A DNA stretch of 64,000 bases from Parietichytrium sp. I65-24A. Taxonomy: Eukaryota > Sar > Bigyra > Thraustochytrida > Thraustochytriidae. The notes under the pieces are model-generated. The model was not told the DNA's origin, made no database searches, and worked only from the letters and a program-made list of their open reading frames with translations. Below are positions 1 to 10,601 of the stretch, piece after piece. The position numbers were made by a program, and so were the translations under genes. Every line of letters begins with the position of its first letter. The first letter of the stretch is position 1. The stretch is from NCBI GenBank assembly GCA_012862575.1, contig BLSF01000039.1, positions 342,842 through 406,841 of the forward strand, in the 5' to 3' direction.

Positions 1-430
1 CAGTCTCCCCGATTGTCTGTAAAGCCTTCGGCGCTTATCAAGAGAGTCGTGCTGAAAAAGCAGTCTTGAGCTCACCTGAAATTGTTGTCATTTATAAAAA
101 TAAATATAAGATGTCTTTCGATTGTTTTGCACAATGAAAACACACCATGCTAGTACAGAGAACAGAGGCTGGAGCGATGGTCCAGAGGAATCTCGCGTGG
201 GTCTTGTAAAACATGCGCGTCAAGCCCACAGGACAAGCAAGAAAGATATGCTTTTTTTCTTCCATGGCGAGTCTCCGAAACCTGCAGCTGCGAATCAAGG
301 ATGTCTGGATGCGCAAGCTCCGGTCACAGCGAAGGTGTGAAGGATATGCAAGAGAGAGAGAGAGAACTAGCTTTCTATTAGAAAGAATATACGTACATTT
401 GAGCCCTCCCGTTCCGCTCAACTCTGATGT
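1..430. other. non-coding left edge, no gene seen
   Basis: No open frame here has recognisable protein features. The only structure is a short GA run near 350-362. This is probably the 3' flank of the minus-strand gene that ends at 431. Confidence 0.5.
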
Positions 431-1276
431 TCATCTTAAACGCGTAGCACATCGCTGAGCCGGTCCAAGGATACTCTTCCGTTTTGGCATGCGCTTGACT
501 CTTGACTCCTGGCTGTCATCGCTTCCCATACTTGCAAATGTTTGTGCGGGGTCAAAATTTCCTCGTCTCCCTGGGGCTGTTGCAGCAGGGGGAGGGGAGC
601 TTGGCGGGGTTAAGCTTTCTACGTCTACGTTCCTTCTCCAAGTTGTGAAATCCTCTTCATCCAATAAGTCACCTTCTGCATCCTCGTGCACAACGTCTTG
701 GTCGTACTTTCTTTGAATATCCAGACCAAAGTCTTCCAACTTTGGAGTGCGAGGATAGCTGTCAAGTGATTCTGCGTCAGATTCTTTACGGCGGCGATTC
801 ATCACTGGACTCGATGGCGGCGACTCGGCCTTGGCAGGCATCCTACTCTCATACCTTCTCACCACTGGAGATTGCTGCTCAACCGTGAATCCCTGCCGCT
901 GCTCGAAGACAACTTGGTCAGATGCTTCGTTTTGATAATTATCGATTGAAGACAAGGAATGGCTAGGCTCCTCTGTGTAATTCAGAGAATCTACCTCCAC
1001 TCCAGCTTCTGCTTCCACCGCCTCGAGCAACTTGCGCATTTTTTTCTCGTACACAGCAGCCGCGCGCACCAAATCCGCAAGATGAAATTTGGACCTCGCG
1101 TGCAGTCTCTCGCACCCCTCTACGGCCTCCTGCACATCTTCAATTCTGCTCTGGAAAAAGTTCTCCGCTTCTGCTTGCGTCGCCCAGCCTTTCTTGCGCA
1201 GCGACCTCTCCGCCTCCTCCGAACTTCTCGACACCAGCGAGCAGAATCTGTCCAGGAAATCCAGCGGCCCGCTCAT
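431..1276 (-). CDS. SKA3-like kinetochore protein (putative), 281 aa
   Basis: A single-exon gene with an ATG at 1276 in a good context. The first ~95 residues are charged and helical with heptad-like spacing, fitting an N-terminal coiled coil. The rest is low-complexity and rich in Ser, Pro, Glu and Asp. Around residues 170-185 lies the motif TPKLEDFGLD, followed by an LTPPSSPPP stretch. From family knowledge, SKA3 has a short N-terminal helical bundle that assembles with SKA1 and SKA2, then a disordered tail carrying TP-x-L-x-DFGL-type motifs phosphorylated by CDK1 to bind NDC80. Length, layout and motif all fit, but the match rests on a short motif. If correct, the protein acts at spindle-microtubule attachment in mitosis. 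The C-terminus is basic (KRMPKRKS). The alternative is an unrelated coiled-coil phosphoprotein. Confidence 0.5.
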   Translation of the reverse strand: MSGPLDFLDRFCSLVSRSSEEAERSLRKKGWATQAEAENFFQSRIEDVQEAVEGCERLHARSKFHLADLVRAAAVYEKKMRKLLEAVEAEAGVEVDSLNYTEEPSHSLSSIDNYQNEASDQVVFEQRQGFTVEQQSPVVRRYESRMPAKAESPPSSPVMNRRRKESDAESLDSYPRTPKLEDFGLDIQRKYDQDVVHEDAEGDLLDEEDFTTWRRNVDVESLTPPSSPPPAATAPGRRGNFDPAQTFASMGSDDSQESRVKRMPKRKSILGPAQRCATRLR

Positions 1277-1570
1277 CCTTCAGCCTCTCTTAGGCCCTGT
1301 TGCCTCCAATTTCGAGCTCTTGTGTCCGCCCTGCGTACTCCGTGGCCCTCCTATCTCCATTGAACAATCGAAACTTTGGCCCATTTTGCTCATTTCACTT
1401 GTCGTTTTCTGACAGGTTCAAAACAAAGTGGTATAACTGTAGAGGTGTTAGCCGTTTGAAGTTCGTTTCTCGTAGGAAAAGTCTTAGTTCGTGACTCTAT
1501 TGAATATTTAGAGTAACGGGTAGACCTAGCGCTCGCTGTTTGTTTGCATTTTTTTTCCCTTTTTTTGCAT

Positions 1571-1690
1571 TGGTTGACATTGGTTGGCATTGGTTGACAT
1601 TGGTTGACATTGGTTGACATTGGTTGGCATTGGTTGACATTGGTTGGCATTGGTTGACATTGGTTGACATTGGTTGACATTGGTTGACAG
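1571..1690. repeat. 10-bp minisatellite, 12 copies
   Basis: Twelve tandem copies of tggttgacat run in perfect register from 1571. Copies 2, 6 and 8 carry ggc instead of gac, and the last copy ends in ag. The array sits between the 3' end of the thiolase gene and the start of the SKA3-like gene. A 10-bp unit leaves a frame open, which makes a spurious Asn/Gln/Cys/Pro-rich translation on the minus strand. Confidence 0.95.
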
Positions 1691-1878
1691 TCAACGCCAG
1701 TCAACTCACAGCCAGTCTGCTGCTGTATGGTTAGATTGAGTGCCGCGAAGATGTTTTTTGTTTTGCTTTTTGCCAGGGAGTGTAAGTAAAAGAAGTATGA
1801 CACAAGGGCTGGAATGTTGGATTCACGAAGGAAGGGTACTTGCTTAAATTTAAAACGAAACTAATGAAAAAACGTCGC

Positions 1879-3371
1879 TTAGTTGCGCTCGATGAGGGCT
1901 GCGTGTGCCTGGCCTCCATCAGCGCATGCTGCAAGAAGTGCGAGCTTGCCATCCTCTCTGCGGAGGCGGTTCGAAGCGGTGGTCTGTAGAGTTGCAGTGA
2001 ACGAAAGGTTAGAAATGTGTAAACACGAAGAAGGGAGGTGGCAAGAATGGCAAAAAAAGGAAAACTTACGACCAGGCGAACTCCGGTGGCACCGAATGGA
2101 TGTCCGATGGAGAGGGATCCTCCCCACTGGTTGAGTTTATCAGATGGCACACGGCCGATGCGGTCCATACCGACATTCTCCTTGCACCATTTGTCAGAGT
2201 CGAGGGCGGCAAGGTTAGAGAGGACTTGGCCAGCGAATGCCTCATGGATCTCAAACACGTCAATGTCGTTCAAAGTCAAGTTGTTCTGCTTCAAGATGCG
2301 CGCCATAGCGTAAGCAGGCCCAAGCAACATCTCCTCAAAAGGGTCGACTGCAACAAAGTTCCAGGACTTGAGGAAGGACTTTGGAGTGTATCCCAAAGCC
2401 TTTGCCTTCTCCTCAGATGCGATGATGCATGCAGATGCTCCATCAGTGAGCGGGGAAGAGTTTCCTGCAGTGTGGGTGCCGTGCGGCTTGACAAATGCAG
2501 GCTTGAGGGACTTGAGCCTGTCAATCGTGGTGTCGCCGCGGATGCAGTTCTCTTCAAGAGCTCCACCGACTGGGATGACCTCTCCCTTGTAGTATCCCTT
2601 CTCGTGCGCCTTTGCAGCGTTGTGATGAGATGCCATGGCAAACTGGTCCTGCTCCTCGCGGGTGACGCCAAAGCGGGATGCAAGACGGTCGCTAGAGTGT
2701 CCCATCACCTCGCCGGTGGAGAAGTTCTTGATTGCTGGAGGCTCTGGAGCCAAATCAGCAAGCTTGAGGCCCTTGAGAAGCTTTGCAACTCCAGCTGGTC
2801 CCTTCTTCATGGCCTTGCCGGCGTTGATCAGGCGCTGGCGAATTGGCTTGGCTGTGAGTCACCGCAAGTCGTGTTCCAAAGATGAATTAGTGCAAAGGCC
2901 TTGAAATCCGCGAGCTCATACAACATACAATTGCGACAACTTACAAAATCGAATTGGAACATCACTGAAGGTTTCAGAACCTCCAGCCAAAACCACATCG
3001 GCCTGATTCGTCAGGATCTTCTCGGCGCCAGAGCACACAGCTTGGTTGGAAGAAATGCATGCCATGCCCAGGGTGTGCGATGGCACTCCCTTTGGGATTC
3101 CAGCACCGAGAGTGACCTCGCGTGCAATGTTATTGGTGCGCACCTCCTGCACGACGGTTCCCCATGCCACGTAGTCGATTTCCTTTCCATCAATCGCCAG
3201 CTTATCCACAATGCCCTTCGCAGCGAGGCGTGCAATGTCGTACGAGATCAGGTCCTTGTACTGCGTCCCAGCCATAGCAAACGGGATGCGCACTCCGTCC
3301 ACGAACGCAACCTTCTTTGGCGCGCTGGCAGTGGCCGTGGCCAGTCCTCTCTGTGCTCCTTTCTTGAACAT
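1879..3371 (-). CDS. HADHB: 3-ketoacyl-CoA thiolase, trifunctional enzyme beta-subunit type, 437 aa, 3 exons
   Basis: Catalyses thiolytic cleavage of 3-ketoacyl-CoA to acetyl-CoA and a shortened acyl-CoA, the last step of beta-oxidation. Exons are 3371-2945, 2851-2070 and 1983-1879. The introns of 93 and 86 bp have GTAAGT donors, and the spliced frame closes exactly (1314 nt). The second junction restores GVRLV|TTASN. The nucleophilic Cys is residue 105 in GMACISSN, followed by HEAFAGQ, GHPFGATG (His ~393) and the second active Cys ~423 in ACADGGQ. The C-terminal motif is C-A-D-G-G rather than the commoner C-x-G-G-G, close to the CAAGG form of HADHB. The N-terminus (MFKKGAQRGLATATASA) is basic and Ser/Ala/Thr-rich, like a mitochondrial presequence. 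The DVPIRFSKPIRQR stretch and the insert after it resemble HADHB more than SCP2 or ACAT thiolases. A CT-rich run lies just upstream. Confidence 0.93.
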
Positions 3372-4677
3372 CTTATCTTCTCTCGCACCTTGTCAAAACC
3401 TCCTTGTCCACGTCGTGCAATGCGTCGGTCTGTCTCTGTCTCTGCCTCGCTCACTCTCTCTCTCTCTCTCTCGCACTTGCGCTCTATCCAACTATCTATC
3501 CATCTATCTTCGTTGACATTGAGAATGAACATTACAACTCAACCTGACAATCATTCTCAACCAAACTCTTATTACTTTTGCACCAAACTATCCATCGTTG
3601 TTATTGTTGTTATCCCTTTAGCTTTGTAAGCTTTGGGTGTTTCACTGTGATGAGACTAGCCAGCTACTACCATGTCACCATACCGGCCATTACGGCTCCG
3701 AATTTAGACTAGGCGACTGCTTGATTGCTCTGCTCACGTCCTCCGAGTAATAGAGACACTAATGAGCCTGTGCGAGGGAGGGGTGAGGAAGTGTGCTAAG
3801 AGTGGGTAGTGAAATGTATCCTGCCACACATTTCACATTCTTCACATTCCACATTCCGCATTTTATGATTACGATGAGACATCAGCTCAACGATTTCTTC
3901 AACGTGCTTGGAAGCGGGGTTGTGTAATGTTGGTATACACGATGGCCACTGTGCGGGATGACATGGCTTTGACGTTTTGTAATAACGGATACAGGGTAAA
4001 GAGAAGTGCAAAAGCTCAGGTGTGGGTGTGAGGGAAATTACGGGCAAATGAGCTGCACTAAGGTTTTCGCTATTACGCGGAGGAGATTTCCAAGCAATTT
4101 TTTGAGGATTTCAGAGGCGCGCAATATAATACTCATCTAACTAAAATATTAATTGTATTCTCTGAGAAGGTACTCTACTCGTGGTTAACACCCGTGTTTA
4201 GTTATTCAGCTAGACGTCTGGTAAGAGCTTTTTGAAACCTCGTTTCACAACCTTCCTTTCCAGGGAGCAGCTCCTTGATCGCGATCAATCAAAGTTCCTC
4301 GAAAATAGGCGTTGGAGGCGTAAAGCACGGCACTTCGCGAGTATCAACAATCAATTCCGAGAAACCAAATTTGACTGTGAAAAAGTTCAACCAAATGCAT
4401 GTTCTGTTACCTCGTCGTTTCTCGTTTTGATTTGTTTTGTTTGAGAAACCTTCTATTTACGTCGTCCAACCTCGAACAAGTTTGGGGAAGATGAGCTCAT
4501 GATAACTTTGATGAATGAGACTGTCAAGCGACATACTCTTCTTCCGAGTCGAAGACAGCGATGGAGTACTCGTCAAGTTCGCGCTCAAAGAAATAGAAAA
4601 TAAAGCCCTGGTTGGCGGCATACCGTGTGGCGGGTTGTTGCGGTCGGCGCTTGTGGGAAGGAGCCCAAAACAAAACA
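3372..4677. other. intergenic, shared 5' region of two divergent genes
   Basis: Separates the starts of the minus-strand thiolase and the plus-strand WD40 gene, so it must hold both promoters. A (CT)n tract lies at 3453-3472. I see no convincing coding exon or RNA gene. No TATA-like element can be assigned with confidence. Confidence 0.5.
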
Positions 4678-6198
4678 ATGGATGCGAGGCTTGAAAGAGT
4701 GCCAAAGCTCGGCCTGAATGCCACGAAAGAATTTCAAGGATACCGAGCTCGGGCGCCGGCCAATGCCAAGACCCAGAGCGTGCAGTCCGCTCGAGGGCAG
4801 ACGCCAGCGTGGCGTCAGTCGAGAATTGTGGAAAGTGCCAGGACCGATGGCGAATCCAGCGTCGTGCTCCTCAAACCAGCATGGAATATATCGGTCAAAG
4901 TTCCGGACAGTGGCCCGGCGGTCAGGGTGGTGACAAATGTGGACAGCGAGTGGCCCGATCTTGCGACGAAACCCGCGACCAAGCGAAGGTCCCAACTAGT
5001 CCGAAGAGCTGTGGCCGAGGACTGTAAGGTTTCTGAAATGGAGGAGCCGCCCGAGGAAGAATGCCCAAACCTCCCAAGGCTTCATAAAAAGAGAATAAGG
5101 AGCATGACGAAGATCTCCTCCGAGCTATTCTTGTGTTGTTCGGATGACAAAGTGGCTTCACTCATTTGCACGAATCCAAACGGTGGTGGGGCAGAGAGCG
5201 AGCAATACTATAAGGTGTTCGCTGGTCATACGGGGCCGGTTCTCTGTGGAACAAGTTACAACGACGAATGGATTGCGACGGGATCTGAAGACTGCACAAT
5301 ACGTTTATGGAGCACTCGAGATAGTGGGCTGTCCTGGACGTTCAAAGGGCACCAAGACGCTGTCACACAGCTACTTGCGAAGCCAGCTTGCCAAGAGATC
5401 TTCAGCGCTGCCCGGGACGGAACTTGTCGCGTCTGGGATGCGACTTCCCGAACTGCAAAACAAATTATTACTCACGATCTAGACAGCATCATCGAGATGT
5501 TCGTCTTTCCATCTTGGAGTAATTCATTTGGAGCGATCGCTGCGGACGGGACATTATTAGCATGGAACAAAGTCCATGGCGGGAAAACCCTAGAGCAAAA
5601 ACGGAATGAAACATATAATTGCGTGGACCTTTCCCCTGCAGATGGATCCTTGTGCATCGGATCGAAAGAAGGTGCAGTGTTGAACTACTATTTGGAGGAA
5701 GGAGGGGTAGGGGGAGCAAAGGGAACGCTCTCTTGCGCGCTCAACACCGGAGAGAGCATCATATCGATTAAATATTGTGGTCTCTCCTCCTGCGCCTCGG
5801 TGCTCACCGGGCATGTCACCGGTATGTTGCGGAGGTTCGATCTCGCTTCGTCGCAATGCCTGCAGGAGTTCAAAGCGCATAGCTCCTGGGTCATGGACAT
5901 AGACGTCGAGAGATTAGATTTCTTCAACCAAGGGGCATCAGCTTCCTCCATTGCCGTCGCGAGTTGCGGTTTTGATGGGACAGTGCGCATCACTCAAGTC
6001 TGGGATGCTGAGCATTGCGTCTTGTTCGAGGGGAAACCGCACGCTTCCGCGGCGTTTCGCATTCAGATTGTGCCAAGTCCGGATCACAAATACAAGTATG
6101 TCAAGGCGATATCTTCCGGCGCCAATGGCGAGCTTTGTTTCTCCCAGGGAAAATCTCGCCCAGTCCTTTGCAATTCTGCCGAGCCTGCGCTTCCTTAA
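4678..6198 (+). CDS. WD40 repeat protein, 506 aa
   Basis: The frame is open further upstream, but the first ATG is at 4678 in a strong context (aacaATGG), so I use that start. Residues 1 to ~165 are low-complexity, basic and acidic by turns, and probably disordered. From ~178 to the end are WD40 repeats. The clearest ones include FAGHTGPVLCG with ATGSEDCTIRLW, and FKGHQDAVTQL with ARDGTCRVWD. Weaker blades follow, including FKAHSSWVMDI with ASCGFDGTVRI. The repeats are enough for one seven-bladed propeller, a scaffold for protein-protein contacts. No further domain identifies a complex. It could be a regulatory or trafficking scaffold, and I do not assign a function. Confidence 0.85.
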   Translation: MDARLERVPKLGLNATKEFQGYRARAPANAKTQSVQSARGQTPAWRQSRIVESARTDGESSVVLLKPAWNISVKVPDSGPAVRVVTNVDSEWPDLATKPATKRRSQLVRRAVAEDCKVSEMEEPPEEECPNLPRLHKKRIRSMTKISSELFLCCSDDKVASLICTNPNGGGAESEQYYKVFAGHTGPVLCGTSYNDEWIATGSEDCTIRLWSTRDSGLSWTFKGHQDAVTQLLAKPACQEIFSAARDGTCRVWDATSRTAKQIITHDLDSIIEMFVFPSWSNSFGAIAADGTLLAWNKVHGGKTLEQKRNETYNCVDLSPADGSLCIGSKEGAVLNYYLEEGGVGGAKGTLSCALNTGESIISIKYCGLSSCASVLTGHVTGMLRRFDLASSQCLQEFKAHSSWVMDIDVERLDFFNQGASASSIAVASCGFDGTVRITQVWDAEHCVLFEGKPHASAAFRIQIVPSPDHKYKYVKAISSGANGELCFSQGKSRPVLCNSAEPALP

Positions 6199-6990
6199 AC
6201 GGCAAGGACAAAAAATATTCGAGCACGTTGTTTTTTTTCACTTTTCGCATCTTTTGTCCCCTGTTCCCCGGGTTCACAGGCCATTGCCAGTGCCCGACGC
6301 ACGCCAATATGGCGTTGCACAACTCTCTGCGCAGGCATCGGAACTCGCATCATTGTATGTAAACTTTTTGTAAACAGCTTCTCGCAAACCGACATCAGCT
6401 CTCTCTCCCTCTCAAGATCACCAGACCTGTCTCGAGTTTCGGAACACTTTAAGGCTCTTGCAAAATTCGCTGTCCCCAGCCGCCCGTCCACCAACGAAAG
6501 CTTCTTCGAGCTCACGAAATAAGCGCCTCTGCAAAGCGATGTAACGTGCACACGCAACTTTGTTCCTGCGCTTGAGAACTCCAATGACATCCCTCTCGAC
6601 GTGCCGCAGCGCCAATGCGAACCATGTCGCAGATACTCAGTGAGGCACCCTTGACACCCTCAGCACGAGATATATGCACGCCGCACTCGACGTCAAGTTG
6701 GTCTCCATGGTTCCACAGTCTCCGGTCTACGGTCTCCGGTCTCCGCTTCCCACTTTGCCAACCCAAAGACGCTCACTTTCGCTCGCTGCTGTCGCTGCTG
6801 CAACGCGGTCCCCGAATCATTTGGCTTTTCGCACATACACGCAATACACGCGCACACTTTTTACCTTTCACCGTGCAGAGTCCGTCGCCGTCTTGTTCAC
6901 CAAGCAGCAAGGCCTCGTCAAGCCAGTGACAGGCGTGGCCAAAGGGATCTAAGGGATATCGAGACAGGCAAACGAACGTACAGTGGGCCG
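6199..6990. other. intergenic, no gene seen
   Basis: Lies between the WD40 stop and the first LRR exon. Some frames stay open for ~100 codons, but their translations show no domain-like features. It presumably holds the 3' flank of the first gene and the promoter of the second. Confidence 0.5.
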
Positions 6991-7143
6991 ATGGAGCTGG
7001 AGAAGAGGAGCTGGATATGCGCCGGGGAGGAGGTGGATTTGTATGTGGGCGGGACCTACGATGGGTGTCTGCGAGCGTTGCAAAGCGGCGAGAGGAATGT
7101 GTGGTAAGTTTGCCGGCGCAATTGCGGAGCAAAGCTAGACATG

Positions 7144-7183
<40 letters not shown>

Positions 7184-9677
7184 TGACGAACGGGTCTCAG
7201 GGCGGACTGCTCGCGAGGAAATTCGGAGGTCGGGCTCTTACTTCCTGAACTATGCAACGCGGTGTCGCTGGAACGTCTCATGTAAGTCGTCCTGGCCGAG
7301 GCAAACAACAGGGGGTGGACAAGTGGGTTTTGCAGCATGCATGTGTACTGACGTGACGATTGGTTGCATTGAAGCGTGATCTCGAACAATATTGATCACA
7401 ATGCCATCAGCATGCTTTGTCAAGCGATGGCTGGTTGCACTGCGCTGAAATTGCTGCATGTGTCATGCCGCGCAGAATTCGGCGTCGAGCATTTTTGCCA
7501 GTTTTTGAGGACCAATGACTCGTTGACTGCTCTGAGGTAAGTGTGTCTCGCATTTTCTGGTTGCGTTCTTAAAGACCGATTGACCAACATTGCCCCTCTT
7601 CAGCATTCCTACAATGCCCGTCGAGCTAGAAGGAGCGCAGGTAATTGCAAAAGAATTGGAAGAGAACAAGACTCTTCGCAAACTAAAGTAAGTCACGCTA
7701 CCGTCGGAATTGTATTCGCTGGGAAAGTCGGCTTACACTCAACTCTCGCCATTAAACACTGCTCAGCGTTGGCTTCTGCGAAATAGGGACTGAGGGAGCT
7801 AAGGCGATGTTTGAAGCGCTCGAAAGGAATAAAACACTTGAATATCTTGAGTAAGTTTTACGAAAACGAAAACGAAGCTCATATAAATTTGTAAACTGAC
7901 CCCAAGAGCTCTGGGCAGCCTGAGTTGGAATCAAATTAGTGCGCAAGTGGGTGTCAGTCTCTCTCAAATGTTCAAGAAAAATAACACGCTTCAGACGCTA
8001 AAGTAGGTGGCCAACATTTTATTTTGCAGATGATGATTGGTATTTGTTTCGGTTTTAACTTGTTGTAACGTAACGTACCGTACCTCTAGACTCGATAGCA
8101 ACCGGATCGGCGACGAGGGTGTGGCTTCTATGGTTGACGGGCTCCGCTCGAATGTCTCACTGACGAGTATCAGCTTGTCTAACAACATGCTTACAGACGA
8201 GGCTGCGCAGCCTCTATCAGAATGGATTCTGAACTCGATTTCTCTTCGGAATATCTGGTGAGTTTGCCTCGATTTCCTTCTCCAAAGCCAGCAACCGTTC
8301 CTGACTCTACTAAACGTCTGCCAATCTTCACAGGTTGAATAACAATCGCTTTAGTGATGAGGCACTTCTCTCATCCATGGCGAAATCCCAGTCTTTGACT
8401 GCTCTTGAGTAGGTGCTTGGCTGTAAATTTAGCAGCGAAATGTTCCCATCTTTTTTCCAGACTGACTCTTGCTGTACTGTGGAGAATAGGTTGCAAGCTC
8501 AGCATGGAGTGTATCTGAACGTGGCCTCTTTGTTCCCAAATACAAAGCTCGAAAAGCTATTGTAAGTTGCTGAACAATTCGCGAGTATTGTCACTACTTT
8601 CGCTCACTCGGCCCGTTCACTGTTTTCAGATTTACTGGTAGTCAAATCACGCTCGCCAACGCTTTGCGCCTTGGGGAAGGTCTGCGCTCAAGTCAATCGC
8701 TTACATCTCTCTCGTAAGTGCAAAGGCACTAGACCTTAAGTGCTGTATCGATTTTTCTGACTTGCTTTTTGCTTTGAACGCTCAGAATGGCAGCCACTGG
8801 AGTCACGGCAGAAGGGTTAAAGACCATCTGCCTGGCATTAGCAACAGGTTGTACATTGACACAATTTGAGTAAGTTTTCTATTTACGAGGACGTGTGATC
8901 CATTTCGGAGGACGAACATAGCTCACCTTGTTGATGCGCTCCAAGTATTTCATGGAATCCACTGTACAGCGAGGGCGCGACATTGATTGCAGAAGCGCTC
9001 AAGACGAACGATACCCTCACCAAACTGAAGTAAGTTTGAGCTCCTAACCTTCCTGCCGACCAACACTAACACAATTGTGCTGCGCTCCTATTCACCCCGC
9101 AGTTTGAGCGAGTGTGGTGTTGAACTTGAAGGTGCCTCTTCAATTGCAAATCTCCTGAAAAGTTGCACTGCTCTGACTGAGCTCGAGTGAGTTGTTCGGT
9201 TGCATTTTAGCGGGATGGGCAGTGAGAGTTGCTGATGACACCACACACGTTCTTTCTCAGCTTGTCCAAAAACGCAATCGATAACCGGGGTAATGGACTG
9301 CTCGCTGATGCATTGAGGACGAACAAGTCGCTGAGGGTTTTGAAGTAAGTAGGACGTTTCTACACAGGTCTGGTTGGTGGGGCAAAGGCTGTTGGCTCAC
9401 ACTCTGCAAAACTTAGTGTTGCATACAGTAAAGGGAGCACGAGAGACTACATGAAGTACTACCTCAGTGCGCTTGAAGAGAACTATACATTGACGGGTCT
9501 CAGGTAAGTTTTGCGATGACTTCCAAATCAAGCAAAACTAGGTCTGACTGTATTTGCGCCTGAAGCCTTCATGGAGACCCCTCTTATAATGTGGCGGTTT
9601 CTCGCTTGTTGGACAGGAACGCTGAGAAGCTTGGCCTTTCTGACCTTCGCTCAACGGGGTTCAAGCATGGGATTTGA
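6991..9677 (+). CDS. leucine-rich-repeat protein (RNI/NLR-type LRRs), 16 exons, 505 aa
   Basis: Exons are 6991-7103, 7201-7281, 7375-7536, 7604-7687, 7767-7850, 7919-8002, 8090-8257, 8334-8408, 8490-8561, 8630-8713, 8786-8869, 8970-9029, 9103-9186, 9261-9344, 9417-9503 and 9566-9677. The total is 1518 nt with one open frame and a TGA stop. Eight exons are exactly 84 nt (28 codons, one repeat), one is 168 nt (two repeats), and every intron falls after the second base of a codon. Repeats read like LDLSWNQISAQVG..L...KNNTLQTL and LDSNRIGDEGVASMV, the long LRR form of RanGAP, ribonuclease inhibitor and NLR proteins, which builds a protein-binding horseshoe. Introns are 62-100 bp, mostly with GTAAGT or GTAGGT/GTGAGT donors. 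Intron 1 carries a (GT)n run. The 37-codon first exon holds no LRR and has the only plausible ATG (MELEKRSW). There is no signal peptide, so it is probably cytoplasmic. Partners are unknown. Confidence 0.9.
7143..7182. repeat. (GT)n microsatellite inside intron 1 of the LRR gene
   Basis: About 20 GT dinucleotides with one interruption at the left end, within the intron at 7104-7200. Confidence 0.95.
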
Positions 9678-10601
9678 TTTGTTCCATCTGTGTCGATTTG
9701 AACTTTAGTCCGTACGATGCTACAGCGAACTTGACTGGACCTCACGAGAAACGAAAGTTTTCAAGTTTGCTTCCAGTTCCTACAACAACATCGTACGTGT
9801 ATTTACATGCGCACTCGAAACCAAAGAATAAATAGAAAATCACCTTTCATCTCTTCCGTGTGCAGATTTCCTCTCAAATTTCGTCCTAGGAATTGAAATT
9901 GGATCGACGATAAACTCGCTCAAATCAACTGTCATAGAGAATCTGGACATACACATACATACACGCTGTTATTTCGGTCTTGAGTTTTCCTTTTCCTTAG
10001 TACCCTTAATAAAGTCCTATGTTTTGGTCAAATTAGAAGGCGGTGTGGTGATTGTAAAAATGGAAGGTAAAACAAATTACCTGCATAACACAGGTCTTTT
10101 GGAGTCATAGTAAATTCTACTCTTTATCATAGCCCGAATTTTCGGCACCACCATCTTGCAATTCTCTAACCTATCACTAGTTACATCCAGCGCAATTTTA
10201 GGATGCACCTCCCTCCCAGCTGAAACAATTTCTTCGTCCTTCCACCCCTCAACAACACACCACAATCCTACTATTTACCCTATTCACTTGTAGCAAGTCC
10301 ATCATTCTTGTTTACCGAATATGCTAGCCACTCCTACTGGAGGAACAACACAAAAAGTGAATTGGATTCCCTAACCCAACGGTACAACACTCCTACCGCC
10401 CTCCAGCCTCCTCCTTCCCTCACAAGCGCAGCGCGTACCCTCAGTTACCGTACAACCATCCGCCGCGGACCCTTTCCCCCACAGCGCCGAAGAAGCGCTT
10501 GCTCCCATTTAGTCCCAGCGCGTCCCACTGCCCTTCCCGCACTCTCTCTAGGCGGGAAAAGGAAGAACCCACCCCTCCGGCGAGTGGCGTACGCGTAAAG
10601 T
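9678..10601. other. intergenic: LRR 3' UTR and promoter of the PqiA-like gene
   Basis: AATAAA occurs at 9827-9832 and again at 10008-10013. Either could be the poly(A) signal of the LRR gene. The stretch from 10370 to 10600 becomes C/T-rich and leads to the ATG at 10602. No further gene is visible. Confidence 0.5.

Noticed and set aside
1497-1803. Minus-strand Asn/Gln/Cys/Pro-rich translation (STNVNQCQPM repeats)
   Set aside because: It is the 10-bp minisatellite read in frame; the unit length keeps frames open, and there is no sign of coding selection.
7017-7379. Plus-strand frame rich in Val/Cys across the GT repeat
   Set aside because: It spans exons 1-2 and intron 1 of the LRR gene out of frame; the VCVCVC run is the microsatellite.
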